A stretch of DNA of 64,000 nucleotides from Fontisphaera persica (GTDB lineage: Bacteria; Verrucomicrobiota; Verrucomicrobiia; Limisphaerales; Fontisphaeraceae), in assembly GCF_024832785.1 (NCBI RefSeq), contig NZ_CP116615.1:1860001-1924000 (forward strand), written 5' to 3'. This document shows positions 52,474 to 60,721 of the stretch, piece by piece. Position 1 is the first letter of the stretch, and every line of letters begins with the position of its first letter. The notes beneath the pieces are model-generated. The model ran no database searches, had not been told where the DNA came from, and saw only the letters and a program-made list of their open reading frames with translations. Position numbers and translations under genes: made by a program.

Positions 52474-53112
52474 ATGTCCGGGTATCAAACACCCCAGGAA
52501 GCCTTTTGGGCGGGCGCCTTTGGCAGCGATTATACACAACGCAACCAGGGCGAACGGCTGGTGGCCAGCAACGCCAGCCTGTTTCAGCGGTTGCTGGCCA
52601 AAGCCAGCCCACCGGCGAGCATATTGGAACTGGGCGCCAACATCGGGTTGAATCTGGTGGCCTTGCGGCAACTTCTGCCCGAGGCGCATCTGGCTGCCGT
52701 GGAAATCAATCCCGAGGCGGTCTCCCACCTGCGGCGCCTGCCCGAGGTGGAGGTATTCCACGAGTCCCTCCTGGAGTTTCAACCCCCGCGAGCCTATGAT
52801 TTGGTCTTCACCAAAGGCGTCCTGATTCATATTGCTCCCGAGCAACTGCCCAAGGTGTATGATTTGATGTACCGGGCCAGCCGCCGTTATGTGGCGCTGG
52901 CAGAATACTACAATCCGACCCCGGTGAGCGTGCCCTATCGCGGTCACCTGGATCGCCTGTTCAAGCGGGATTTTGCCGGGGAATTGCTGGACCGGTTTCC
53001 TGACTTGCGCCTGGTGGATTATGGATTTGTTTATCGCCGGGACCCGGCGCATCCACAGGATGATTTAACCTGGTTCCTGCTGGAGAAAACCGCGGGGAAC
53101 ACCGCGATTTAA
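52474..53112 (+). CDS. SAM methyltransferase, pseudaminic-acid-biosynthesis-associated type
   Basis: The 212-residue class I methyltransferase starts GYQTPQEAFWAGAFGSDYTQRN, a lead found in the group called pseudaminic acid biosynthesis-associated methylases. The SAM site is ILELGANIGLNLVALRQLLP, followed by AHLAAVEINPEAVSHL, and YDLVFTKGVLIHIAPEQL. The next gene is a WbpG-type N-acetyl sugar amidotransferase, which in other bacteria makes acetamidino sugars. The start follows a 166-base gap with nested inverted repeats and so begins a new transcription unit. The methyl acceptor is not known. Confidence 0.82.
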   Translation: MSGYQTPQEAFWAGAFGSDYTQRNQGERLVASNASLFQRLLAKASPPASILELGANIGLNLVALRQLLPEAHLAAVEINPEAVSHLRRLPEVEVFHESLLEFQPPRAYDLVFTKGVLIHIAPEQLPKVYDLMYRASRRYVALAEYYNPTPVSVPYRGHLDRLFKRDFAGELLDRFPDLRLVDYGFVYRRDPAHPQDDLTWFLLEKTAGNTAI

Positions 53113-53130
53113 TAATGGTTCAGAGAGTTT

Positions 53131-54282
53131 ATGTTGAGGTACTGCAAACGTTGTGTCATGCCGGACACCAAGCCGGACTTGTTTCTGGATGAAGAAGGCG
53201 TCTGCAACGCCTGCCGCAGCTTCGAGCGTCGCAAGGCCATTGACTGGGACGCCCGGAAAAAAGAGCTCCTGCAAATCCTGGACCGCTATCGCTCGAAAGA
53301 CGGGCGGAACTGGGATTGCCTCATCCCCGTCAGTGGCGGCAAGGACAGCACCTTCCAGGTGGTGCGCATGAAGCAGCTTGGTCTGAACCCGCTCTGCGTC
53401 ACCGCCACCACCTGCGACCTCTCGGACATCGGCCGTAAAAACATCCAGAACCTGAAAAACCAGGGGGTGGACTATGTGGAGTTCTCCCCCAATCCAGTCG
53501 TGCGGCGCAAACTCAACCGCATCGGTTTGATGCAGGTGGGCGATATTTCGTGGCCGGAGCATGTGGGCATTTTCACCATCCCGGTGCGGGTGGCCGTCCA
53601 GATGAACGTGCCCCTCATCATCTGGGGGGAAAACTCCCAAAACGAATACGGCGGGCCAGCCTCTGCAGCCGAAAACAACACGCTGGACCGCCGCTGGCTG
53701 GAGGAATTTGGCGGACTGCTGGGGCTGCGCGTATCGGATTTAATCGGATTGGAAGGTTTGCAAGCCCGCGACCTGATTCCCTACACCTATCCCTCGGATG
53801 AAGACCTGAAGCGCGTGGGTGTCACTGGTTTGTTCCTGGGCTATTACCTGCCCTGGGACGGTTATTCCAATGCCCTTCTCTCGCAGGCCCATGGCTTCAC
53901 CACCTACCACACGACTGTGGAAGGCAGCCTGGTGAATTACGAGAACCTGGACAACCACCAGACGGGCATCCACGATTATTTCAAGTTCCTGAAGTTTGGT
54001 TTTGGCCGGGCCACGGATCTGGCCTGTCTGCACGTGCGCCGCGGGCGCATCTCCCGCCAGGATGCCATCGAACTGGTGCGGATGCACGACGGCAAGTTCC
54101 CCTGGAGCTACCTCGGCAAGCCGCTGGAAAAAATCCTCGAACCGCTGGACCTGACGGTGGAGGAGTTCATCAAGATTTGCGACCGTTTCACCAACAAAAA
54201 ACTCTTCCTCAAGGACGCCCATGGGAATCTAATCAAGGATAAACACGGCAACCTGACCAAGATTAATTACGACAACCCTTGA
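53131..54282 (+). CDS. N-acetyl sugar amidotransferase (WbpG/PseA-like)
   Basis: Converts an acetamido sugar to an acetamidino sugar using ammonia supplied by a HisH-HisF pair. The 383 residues have a zinc-binding N-terminus (Cys5, Cys8, Cys25, Cys28), the PP-loop SGGKDST (68-74) for ATP, and WGENSQNEYGGPAS, LFLGYYLPWDGYSNALL, and GSLVNYENLDNHQTGIHDYFKFLKFG (in parts), all WbpG/PseA-family blocks. The hisH2 and hisF2 genes follow with overlaps, matching the wbpG-hisH2-hisF2 arrangement known from Pseudomonas aeruginosa LPS. It lies 18 bases after the methylase. Confidence 0.92.
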   Translation: MLRYCKRCVMPDTKPDLFLDEEGVCNACRSFERRKAIDWDARKKELLQILDRYRSKDGRNWDCLIPVSGGKDSTFQVVRMKQLGLNPLCVTATTCDLSDIGRKNIQNLKNQGVDYVEFSPNPVVRRKLNRIGLMQVGDISWPEHVGIFTIPVRVAVQMNVPLIIWGENSQNEYGGPASAAENNTLDRRWLEEFGGLLGLRVSDLIGLEGLQARDLIPYTYPSDEDLKRVGVTGLFLGYYLPWDGYSNALLSQAHGFTTYHTTVEGSLVNYENLDNHQTGIHDYFKFLKFGFGRATDLACLHVRRGRISRQDAIELVRMHDGKFPWSYLGKPLEKILEPLDLTVEEFIKICDRFTNKKLFLKDAHGNLIKDKHGNLTKINYDNP

Positions 54283-54908
54283 AGGCGCTGGTCATCAATG
54301 TCGGCATGGGCAACCTCGGCAGCGTCCGCCGGGCCTTGGAGGAATGCGGCGCCGAGGTCCGGCTCTCCACCCGCCCAGAAGAGCTGGACTGGGCCGACCG
54401 CATCATCCTGCCGGGCGTGGGCGCTTTTGCCACCGGCATGGGCCGTTTGCAGGAAGGCGGCTGGGTGGCGCCCCTGCGCCAGGCGCTGGCCAATCCGCGT
54501 GTGCGCCTGCTCGGTATTTGCCTGGGCATGCAACTGCTGGCCGACAGCGGAGAGGAGGGCGGCCTGACTTCAGGTCTGGGATTTATTCCCGGCCACGTCA
54601 CCCGCTTAAAAGTCCAACCGCCACGCGAACGGCTGCCGCATGTCGGCTGGAATGCAGTCCACCCCGCTCGCCCGCATTGGTTATGGGAAGGCATTCCCCA
54701 CGGCACGGACTTTTATTTCGTGCATAGTTACCATCTGGCTGCTGCCCAGGACGAGACGCGGCTGGCCACCACACCTTATGCGGGCGGGTTTGTTTCCGCT
54801 GTGGGCACACCCAACATCTTGGGGGTTCAGTTTCATCCAGAAAAAAGCGGCCGGCCGGGCTTTCAGTTATTAAGGAATTTTTTGGCCTTCCCCTCCGAAA
54901 ATGCTTAA
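54279..54908 (+). CDS. hisH2: HisH-like glutamine amidotransferase (HisH2)
   Basis: Releases ammonia from glutamine for the sugar amidotransferase. The 209-residue class I glutaminase has the Cys81 nucleophile (GICLGMQLL) and the His185/Glu187 pair (GVQFHPEKSG), so the triad is intact. The TTG start at 54279 overlaps the WbpG stop (TTGA). The rest of the histidine pathway is absent from the window, and the gene is flanked by WbpG and HisF2; this argues for a sugar-modification role and not for histidine synthesis. The C-terminus overlaps hisF2 by eight bases. Confidence 0.9.
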   Translation: MKALVINVGMGNLGSVRRALEECGAEVRLSTRPEELDWADRIILPGVGAFATGMGRLQEGGWVAPLRQALANPRVRLLGICLGMQLLADSGEEGGLTSGLGFIPGHVTRLKVQPPRERLPHVGWNAVHPARPHWLWEGIPHGTDFYFVHSYHLAAAQDETRLATTPYAGGFVSAVGTPNILGVQFHPEKSGRPGFQLLRNFLAFPSENA

Positions 54909-55668
54909 AGCGCGTGTCATCCCCACCCTGCTGTGGAAAGGCGCCGGCCTGGTGAAAGGCGTGGCCTTCGACAGTTGGCGGCGCGTGGGCACGGTCTTGC
55001 CCGCCATCAAGGTGTATAACACCCGCGAAGTGGATGAACTGGTGCTCCTGGACATCACCGCCACCCGCGAACAGCGCGAACCGGATTATGAGTCGGTGGC
55101 CGAATACTCGGCGGAATGTTTCGTCCCGTTGACCGTGGGCGGCGGCGTGCGTGCCTTGGAACACATGCAGAAATTACTGGAAGCCGGGGCCGACAAAGTC
55201 GCCATCAATTCGGCCGCTTATGACCACCCGGAACTGGTGCAACAGGGATCACGGCAATTCGGCTCACAATGCATTGTCGTTTCGGTGGATGTGCGCCGCC
55301 ATCCAGATGGTCGCTATGAATGTTTCCGGCATTGCGGTCAGACGCCCACCGGCCAGGAACCGGCGGTCTGGGCGAAACATCTGGAGGCGCTGGGCGCCGG
55401 TGAGATTCTGCTCACGCGAGTGGAACGCGATGGAAGCTTTGAAGGGTATGATTTGGAACTGGTCGAGCTGGTGGCCCGTGCCGTGAACATCCCCGTCATC
55501 GCCAGCGGCGGGGCCGGTACTTACGCGCACATGCTCGCCGCCCTGCAAAGAGGAGCTGCGGCAGTGGCCGCGGCCAGCATGTTTCATTTCACCGAACAAA
55601 CGCCCAAGGAAGCCAAGGCCTTTTTGGCCAGCCACGGCATCCCGGTGCGGCAGACCACACCCCTATAG
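54901..55668 (+). CDS. hisF2: HisF-like cyclase subunit (HisF2) with altered active site
   Basis: The 255-residue (beta-alpha)8 barrel is clearly HisF-like (FVPLTVGGGVRAL, LEAGADKVAINSAA, GAGEILLTRVERDGS, IPVIASGGAGTYAHML). In histidine synthesis two aspartates do the cyclase work: Asp11 and Asp130 in Thermotoga numbering. Here residue 11 is Leu (RVIPTLLWKG) while Asp130 is kept (VVSVDVRRH). The same change at position 11 is characteristic of HisF2 proteins that only form the ammonia channel for WbpG. It overlaps hisH2 by eight bases. So this is a specialised paralogue and not the IGP synthase. Confidence 0.9.
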   Translation: MLKARVIPTLLWKGAGLVKGVAFDSWRRVGTVLPAIKVYNTREVDELVLLDITATREQREPDYESVAEYSAECFVPLTVGGGVRALEHMQKLLEAGADKVAINSAAYDHPELVQQGSRQFGSQCIVVSVDVRRHPDGRYECFRHCGQTPTGQEPAVWAKHLEALGAGEILLTRVERDGSFEGYDLELVELVARAVNIPVIASGGAGTYAHMLAALQRGAAAVAAASMFHFTEQTPKEAKAFLASHGIPVRQTTPL

Positions 55669-55679
55669 CCCCTTGGCTT

Positions 55680-57062
55680 ATGCCTTCCGCGCCCGCTCAA
55701 CCGTGCGTCGTCTTGCTGGTGGACAGCAAGGTCAGAGATTTACCCGTGGCCGCCCTGCTGGCCCATCACCTGGAAAAACACGGCCTCAACGCGCGGCTGG
55801 AGCCGTTGGAGGCCTACCAGGGAGTCCTGGCCGCCCACCGGCCGCGCATGATTGTGTTCAATCACCTTACCGCCAGCCATCTGGCCGCTTATTCCCGGCG
55901 GCTCCATGCCCTGGGCGTTCTCACCGCGGTCCTGCCAAATGAGGGCATCTTTTACAACCACGATGATTTGGTGTTCAACTCTGGCAGGTATCATGCCCAG
56001 GCGCACATTGACTGTTTCTTTTGCTGGAACCATGTGCATGCCCAAGCGCTGCGCGAGCATGGCGGTCAGGCGCAGACCCGCATTGAGGTCATTGGCGTGC
56101 CGCGCTTCGATTTTTATTTCGAGCCCTGGTCGCGTCTCTACGCCCCACTGCCCCGCCCTCCCGGCCAGCGTCCTGTGATTCTCCTATGCACCAATTTTGC
56201 CACCGCTCATTATTGGGAGCTTCCCCGCAGTGAAGGCGACAAATTCTTTGCCGCCTGGAAAGACCGCATCCCGTTGTACCGCAACTATTGGCAGGCCATT
56301 GAGGCCCATTTCAAGGGCCGCCAAAAGGTGCTGGCTTTCCTTCAAGCCCTCCTGGAAAGGGATGCTTACGAAATCGTGCTTCGTCCGCATCCGCGGGAGG
56401 ATGCCTCCTTTTACCTTCGCTGGCTGGGCACCTTGCCGGAGCACTGGCAGCGCCAGGTGCGCGTGGACGCCTTGAGCAACATCACTTCGCTAATCCTGGG
56501 GTGCGACGTGGAAATTTCCTGCGAGACCTGCACCACCGCCTTGGAAAGTTGGATTGCCGGCAAACCCACCATTGAATTGCTGCTGGAACAAAACCCGCTT
56601 TGGTATTGCGCGGAACCCTCCGCTTGCAATGTCCATTGTTCCCACCCCGCCGATCTGCCAGCGCTGGTCAACGCGGCGCTGCAACAGGGGGTGCCAGAGG
56701 AACTGAAAGCCAAACGACGCGCCCACCTCGCCAAATGGTGTCATTCCCCGAATGGACATTCGGCGGAAACGCTGGCCCGGTTGATAGCGGAAACGCTGGC
56801 CCGTGCCTCTGAACCAGACTGGACACAACTGGACTGGACAGACCGCCGCCGCGCCTGGAAATGGAAGCTTACCCACGCCCTGGATCAACCCTACCATTAC
56901 GACCCTTCCCTGGTCGTCAAACATTGGCTGTGGCCCGGGCGCTACCGCGTCAAATACTTCAGCCAGTGCAAAGGCATCCGCCCTTCCGAGGCTCAACAAA
57001 TGCGCCAAAAAATTGCGGCGTGTTTGAACGGGCAAATCGAAGCGCCTGCACCATCCCCTTGA
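55680..57062 (+). CDS. Surface carbohydrate biosynthesis protein, function unassigned
   Basis: The 460-residue protein resembles the uncharacterised surface carbohydrate biosynthesis proteins found in LPS and capsule loci, which may have a GT-B-like fold. Visible features are a start CVVLLVDSKVRDLPVAALLAH, RMIVFNHLTASHLAAYSRRLHALG, and LPNEGIFYNHDDLVFNSGRY. Further on come RIEVIGVPRFDFYFEP, YEIVLRPHPREDASFYLRWL, and SWIAGKPTIELL in a C-terminal half similar in plan to CDP-glycerol/glycosyltransferase domains. A family name cannot be fixed without a search. The position, 12 bases after hisF2 and before methyltransferase and glycosyltransferase genes, ties it to the same glycan. Confidence 0.65.
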   Translation: MPSAPAQPCVVLLVDSKVRDLPVAALLAHHLEKHGLNARLEPLEAYQGVLAAHRPRMIVFNHLTASHLAAYSRRLHALGVLTAVLPNEGIFYNHDDLVFNSGRYHAQAHIDCFFCWNHVHAQALREHGGQAQTRIEVIGVPRFDFYFEPWSRLYAPLPRPPGQRPVILLCTNFATAHYWELPRSEGDKFFAAWKDRIPLYRNYWQAIEAHFKGRQKVLAFLQALLERDAYEIVLRPHPREDASFYLRWLGTLPEHWQRQVRVDALSNITSLILGCDVEISCETCTTALESWIAGKPTIELLLEQNPLWYCAEPSACNVHCSHPADLPALVNAALQQGVPEELKAKRRAHLAKWCHSPNGHSAETLARLIAETLARASEPDWTQLDWTDRRRAWKWKLTHALDQPYHYDPSLVVKHWLWPGRYRVKYFSQCKGIRPSEAQQMRQKIAACLNGQIEAPAPSP

Positions 57063-57073
57063 ATAAAGACCCT

Positions 57074-57712
57074 ATGCACATTCCCGACCCACGCGAACGA
57101 GAGGTTGCCCGGCGCTACTTTGCCCCCTTCCTTAAACACTTCCAGGGCCGGAAGTCGGTCGTGGACATCGCCTCCGGCCAGGGCCATTTCCTTGAACTTC
57201 TTAAGGAAGCGGGCATCCCCGGCACTGGCGTAGAGCTGGATGTCGAACTGGCGCAAGCTTGCCGTCAACGCGGTCTCCAGGTTGTGCAAGGCAACTTTTT
57301 TGAATACCTGAAAACTGTGTCCCCCGGCACTTATGATGCCGCGCACGTTTCCCACATCATTGAACATTTCACACCAGTTCAGGTGGAAGAACTCTTTGCG
57401 CTGCTGCACCGCGTGTTGCCGCCCGGCGCGCCCATGGTCATCCTGACCCCCAACATTGCCAATATCCGCCGGGCCGTCGGAGATTTCTGGCGCGACCCCA
57501 CGCACGTGCGGCCCTATCCCATCTCCGCCGTCTCCAAATTACTGCGCCGCACCGGCTGGGAAGTCGTGGAATCAGGCGAACATACGGACCGCAAACCCTC
57601 GCTGGTGCGCCGTCTCAGTTACGCCTTGCGCAACGCGCTTTTTGGCCGCTATTGGGTGGGGGACGATGTTTATGTAATTGCCCGGCGCGCAGAAAACACT
57701 CCCCCAGCCTGA
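57074..57712 (+). CDS. Class I SAM methyltransferase
   Basis: The 212-residue enzyme has the motif I VVDIASGQGHFLELLKEAG and the following acidic residue in GTGVELDVELAQAC, then DAAHVSHIIEHFTPVQVEELFALLH and APMVILTPNIANIRRA. The extension after 150 (SKLLRRTGWEVVESGEHTDRKPSLVRRLSYAL, in parts) is like that of methyltransferases in O-antigen loci. The start is the ATG at 57074, twelve bases after the preceding stop; longer frames open upstream but overlap that gene. It probably O- or N-methylates a surface sugar. The glycosyltransferase follows after seven bases. Confidence 0.8.
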   Translation: MHIPDPREREVARRYFAPFLKHFQGRKSVVDIASGQGHFLELLKEAGIPGTGVELDVELAQACRQRGLQVVQGNFFEYLKTVSPGTYDAAHVSHIIEHFTPVQVEELFALLHRVLPPGAPMVILTPNIANIRRAVGDFWRDPTHVRPYPISAVSKLLRRTGWEVVESGEHTDRKPSLVRRLSYALRNALFGRYWVGDDVYVIARRAENTPPA

Positions 57713-57719
57713 AAAAGTC

Positions 57720-58817
57720 ATGGCCAGCCACGTCATCTTTCTGCAAAGGCGCACGCACCGCGCCGGCGCGCAAACCTGCCTGGCCCGCCTGCTCCGCCAT
57801 CCTTCGATGCAAAAATGGCGCCCCGTCCTGGTTTGCGAAGACGAAGGCTGGCTCGCCCAAACCTGCCGTGCAGCGGGCGTGCCCGTCATTGTGAATCCCT
57901 TTCCAGGGGCGCGCACCCTGGCCGGACGCCTCTGGCGGAATGAAGCCTTTGCCGGACAGGTCGCCAGCCAGTTGCGGCGGCTGGGCTTCCACCCCCAACT
58001 GGTCCATGCCAATGATCACTGGGATGCCCTGCTGGCATTAACCCTGGCCCGCCGCCTCCATACGCCGGCCGCAGTGTTTCTCCGCTCCCCAGGGATGCGG
58101 GCCGAGGACTATGATAAATACGGCTGCCGTGAGTTTGATTTGGTCATTGCGGTGGGGGATGAGTTGCAACAGCGTGTGCAACACTGGGACATGGGCCGTG
58201 GCGTCCTGCTCATCCATGATGGCCTGGAAGCCGCGGAGCAGTGCCCGCCCAAACCTCGCCCGGCGCAATTTCCCCCAAAAGTCCTGGTGCTCGGCAGTCC
58301 CTTGGACTGGAAAGGCTGGGCGGACCTTACCGAAGCTCTTTGGTTGCTGCAACAAGCCGGCCACCTCCCGGCCCTCCAATGGGATTTTACTGGCGACCGC
58401 CCGGACCCAGCCCGCAATAACCTGCGGCTGGAGCGATTAAGCGGCGGCCAGTTTCGCTTTCTGGGACGGGTGGAGCAATTCCGCGATCTGGTCCGCCAAT
58501 ACGATCTGGCCGTCCAAACCAGTTGGCATGAAAGCTTCGGCATGGCCGCCCTGGAAACTTTATTTGCCGGCGTGCCGCTGCTCAGCACTCGCGTCGGCGT
58601 CATTGAGCAAGTCCTCGAATCCCCGGCCTTTCTGGTACCCCCCCGCCAGCCCCAGCTCCTGGCGCAAGCCCTGCGGCGGCTGATGTCCGAATGGGGTACT
58701 CTGGATGCAGGCGTTGAAAAGGCTCAGCAACTCATTCGCGCGCGCTTCCTCATTGACCAGACGGTGGACAAACTCCAGCGGGCTTACGAGGAAACCTTGG
58801 GACTCCTGCCTGCCTAG
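57720..58817 (+). CDS. Glycosyltransferase, GT4-like
   Basis: The 365-residue GT-B enzyme starts ASHVIFLQRRTHRAGAQTCLARLL; the acceptor half has PQLVHANDHWDALLALTLA. The second domain reads PPKVLVLGSPLDWKGWADLTEALWLLQ, with the donor-site pattern QTSWHESFGMAALETLFAGVPLLSTRVG, where the two glutamates are spaced as in GT4 enzymes. I chose the ATG at 57720; an earlier in-frame ATG at 57678 overlaps the methyltransferase. It is the last gene of the sugar cluster and probably adds the modified sugar to a lipid or polymer. Donor and acceptor cannot be told from the sequence. Confidence 0.83.
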   Translation: MASHVIFLQRRTHRAGAQTCLARLLRHPSMQKWRPVLVCEDEGWLAQTCRAAGVPVIVNPFPGARTLAGRLWRNEAFAGQVASQLRRLGFHPQLVHANDHWDALLALTLARRLHTPAAVFLRSPGMRAEDYDKYGCREFDLVIAVGDELQQRVQHWDMGRGVLLIHDGLEAAEQCPPKPRPAQFPPKVLVLGSPLDWKGWADLTEALWLLQQAGHLPALQWDFTGDRPDPARNNLRLERLSGGQFRFLGRVEQFRDLVRQYDLAVQTSWHESFGMAALETLFAGVPLLSTRVGVIEQVLESPAFLVPPRQPQLLAQALRRLMSEWGTLDAGVEKAQQLIRARFLIDQTVDKLQRAYEETLGLLPA

Positions 58818-58889
58818 CGCCGCGGCCCCTTTTCCCCGGCGCCCTATTTTTTTCGTGGCTCTTCGTTCAAGTGCGCTATACTGCATTCC

Positions 58890-60170
58890 GTGAAACCGAC
58901 GGACCTACGGGGCATTCTACAGTACATCCCGCAGTTTCGGGAAAAGACCTTCGTCCTGGCGGTGGATGGCGCCATCGTGACGGACGAAAATTTTGCCAAC
59001 CTGCTGCTGGATGTGGCGGTCTTGCGCTCGCTGAACATCCGCGTGGTGCTGGTCCATGGCGCGGCGGCGCAAATCCGCGAGCTGGCGGCCGAGCAGGGCA
59101 TCACCCCCAGTGACCTGGAAGGCTCAGGCATCACGGATGGCGCCACCTTGCGCCTGGCTCTCACCGCTGCCAACCGGTTGACCCACGAAATTTTGGAAGG
59201 CCTCGCCACACACGATTTGCGGGCCGCCTGTCCCAACGCCCTGGTGGCCCATCCACTGGGCATTTTGCAGGGCGTGGATCATCAATTCACCGGCAAGATT
59301 GAGCGGGTGGATGTGGACCTGCTGCAAACCTTGCTGGCGCAGGGCATCATTCCCGTGCTGCCGCCGCTGGGCTTCGATGGTGACGGTCACACCTTCCGGG
59401 TCAACAGCGACCAAGTGGCCTCGGAGGTGGCCACCGCGCTCAAGGCGGTCAAGCTGGTCTTTCTGACCACCACCGACGGCTTGATGATGCGCGGCCAGCT
59501 CATAAGGCAAATGCCCGTGGCGGATCTGGAAAGCATCCTCGCCTTACGCAAACAGGACGTGGCGCCCGAATGCCTCTCAAAGGCGCTCTTCGCCGCTCAG
59601 GCCTGCCGGCAGGGCATCCCCCGCGTGCACATCATCAACGGCCGGGTGGATGAGGGATTGCTGGCCGAGGTCTTTTCCAACGAAGGCATTGGCACCCTCA
59701 TTTACGCCAATGAATATCAGCAAATCCGGCGGGCCATGAAGAAGGACGTGCGCGCCATCCTGCTGTTGACCCGCAAATCGGTGGAGCTGGAAGAGCTGGT
59801 GAAACGCACCCGGCCCATGATTGAGAAACAACTGGGCGACTATTACCTGTTCGAGATTGACGGCAACCCGGTGGCCTGTGTGGCGCTCCATGTTTATGAG
59901 GAGCAGAAAAAAGGGGAACTGGCCTGCCTGTGTGTCAGCCCCTCCCATGAAAACCAGGGCATTGGCCGCAAACTCATTCAGTTTGTGGAAAACCGCGCGC
60001 GCGAGCTGGGGCTGGAGGAACTCATCGCCCTCTCCACGCAGGCCTTTGCTTATTTCCAGTCCAAGGCCGGATTCCAGGAGGGCACGCCCGACGATTTGCC
60101 GCCGGCTCGGCGCGAAAAATATGAGCAAAGCGGACGGCGCTCAAAAATCCTGCGCAAGAAGTTGCGTTGA
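58890..60170 (+). CDS. argA: N-acetylglutamate synthase
   Basis: Acetylates glutamate from acetyl-CoA, the first step of arginine synthesis. The 426 residues join an amino-acid-kinase-like domain (1-290: LAVDGAIVTDENFANLL, VVLVHGAAAQIRELAAEQG, VNSDQVASEVATALKAVKLVFLTTTDGLM) with a GNAT acetyltransferase domain (300-426: FEIDGNPVACVALHVY, CLCVSPSHENQGIGRKLI, the CoA-binding Q-x-x-G-x-G/A). This is the classic ArgA architecture. It has a GTG start at 58890 with a weak ribosome site. No other arg genes are in the window. HU follows after 155 bases. Confidence 0.93.
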   Translation: MKPTDLRGILQYIPQFREKTFVLAVDGAIVTDENFANLLLDVAVLRSLNIRVVLVHGAAAQIRELAAEQGITPSDLEGSGITDGATLRLALTAANRLTHEILEGLATHDLRAACPNALVAHPLGILQGVDHQFTGKIERVDVDLLQTLLAQGIIPVLPPLGFDGDGHTFRVNSDQVASEVATALKAVKLVFLTTTDGLMMRGQLIRQMPVADLESILALRKQDVAPECLSKALFAAQACRQGIPRVHIINGRVDEGLLAEVFSNEGIGTLIYANEYQQIRRAMKKDVRAILLLTRKSVELEELVKRTRPMIEKQLGDYYLFEIDGNPVACVALHVYEEQKKGELACLCVSPSHENQGIGRKLIQFVENRARELGLEELIALSTQAFAYFQSKAGFQEGTPDDLPPARREKYEQSGRRSKILRKKLR

Positions 60171-60239
60171 TCCCGGCATTGACACCGGAGGGAAGCAGGC
60201 TTTATGCGGCAAAACCTTGAAAAAACCGCGATTTTTCCC

Positions 60240-60267
60240 TTGCGTCCCCCGCCTAAAAGCGTTTAAT
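60240..60267 (+). promoter_or_regulatory. Candidate sigma-70-like promoter of the HU gene
   Basis: TTGCGT at 60240-60245 and TTTAAT at 60262-60267, with a 16-base spacer. The -10 box matches 5 of 6 positions, the -35 box 3 of 6. It stands about 60 bases before the HU ATG. The leader is A- and C-rich. Confidence 0.4.
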
Positions 60268-60325
60268 AGCGCCGAGTCAAGACGACAGAGACACAACAAC
60301 CAAACACAATTAAACTCGCATCACT

Positions 60326-60613
60326 ATGGCTAAAGCACTTACCAAGTCGGCGTTGGCGGCGGCACTCGCTGAAAAGGCGGGCATCACCAAAAAGCAAGCG
60401 AACATCGTTTTGGTGGAGCTGGCTCAACTGGCGTACAAAAACGCCAAGAACACCTTCACCCTGCCGGGCATTGGCAAGTTGGTGCTGGTCAATCGCAAGG
60501 CGCGGCAGGGCCGCAATCCGGCCACCGGTGAGGTCATCCAGATTCCGGCCAAGAAAGTGGTGAAGTTCCGCGTGGCCAAGGCGTGCAAGGACGCGGTGCT
60601 GGGCAAGAAATAG
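60326..60613 (+). CDS. HU-family DNA-binding protein
   Basis: A small histone-like protein that bends DNA, working as a dimer. The 95 residues follow the HU/IHF fold: a helical start (KALTKSALAAALAEKAGITKKQANIVLVEL) and three strands carrying the DNA-insertion arm RNPATGEVIQIPAKKVVKFRV with its conserved proline, then a C-terminal helix (AKACKDAVLGKK). It has an extra N-terminal lysine and is a little longer than E. coli HU (90). The leader has no evident Shine-Dalgarno sequence. An intrinsic terminator follows. Confidence 0.95.
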   Translation: MAKALTKSALAAALAEKAGITKKQANIVLVELAQLAYKNAKNTFTLPGIGKLVLVNRKARQGRNPATGEVIQIPAKKVVKFRVAKACKDAVLGKK

Positions 60614-60631
60614 TTTTCCCGCCCTTTTACC

Positions 60632-60662
60632 GGCGCTCTGTGTTGGCACAGGGCGCCTTTTT
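60632..60662 (+). terminator. Intrinsic terminator of the HU gene
   Basis: GGCGCTCTGTG (60632-60642) pairs with CACAGGGCGCC (60647-60657), with one T-G wobble, around a TTGG loop, followed by TTTTTCG. Confidence 0.9.
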
Positions 60663-60721
60663 CGTTTGGCCCGCGCCGGTTTCAAGCGCAGCAGGGCGCG
60701 GTTTGTCACGCTGATTTGGTC

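Noticed and set aside
54279-55668. Reading hisH/hisF as the histidine operon
   Set aside because: No hisA, hisG or hisI is present, HisF lacks the first catalytic Asp and WbpG is directly upstream, so a sugar amidotransferase role is preferred.
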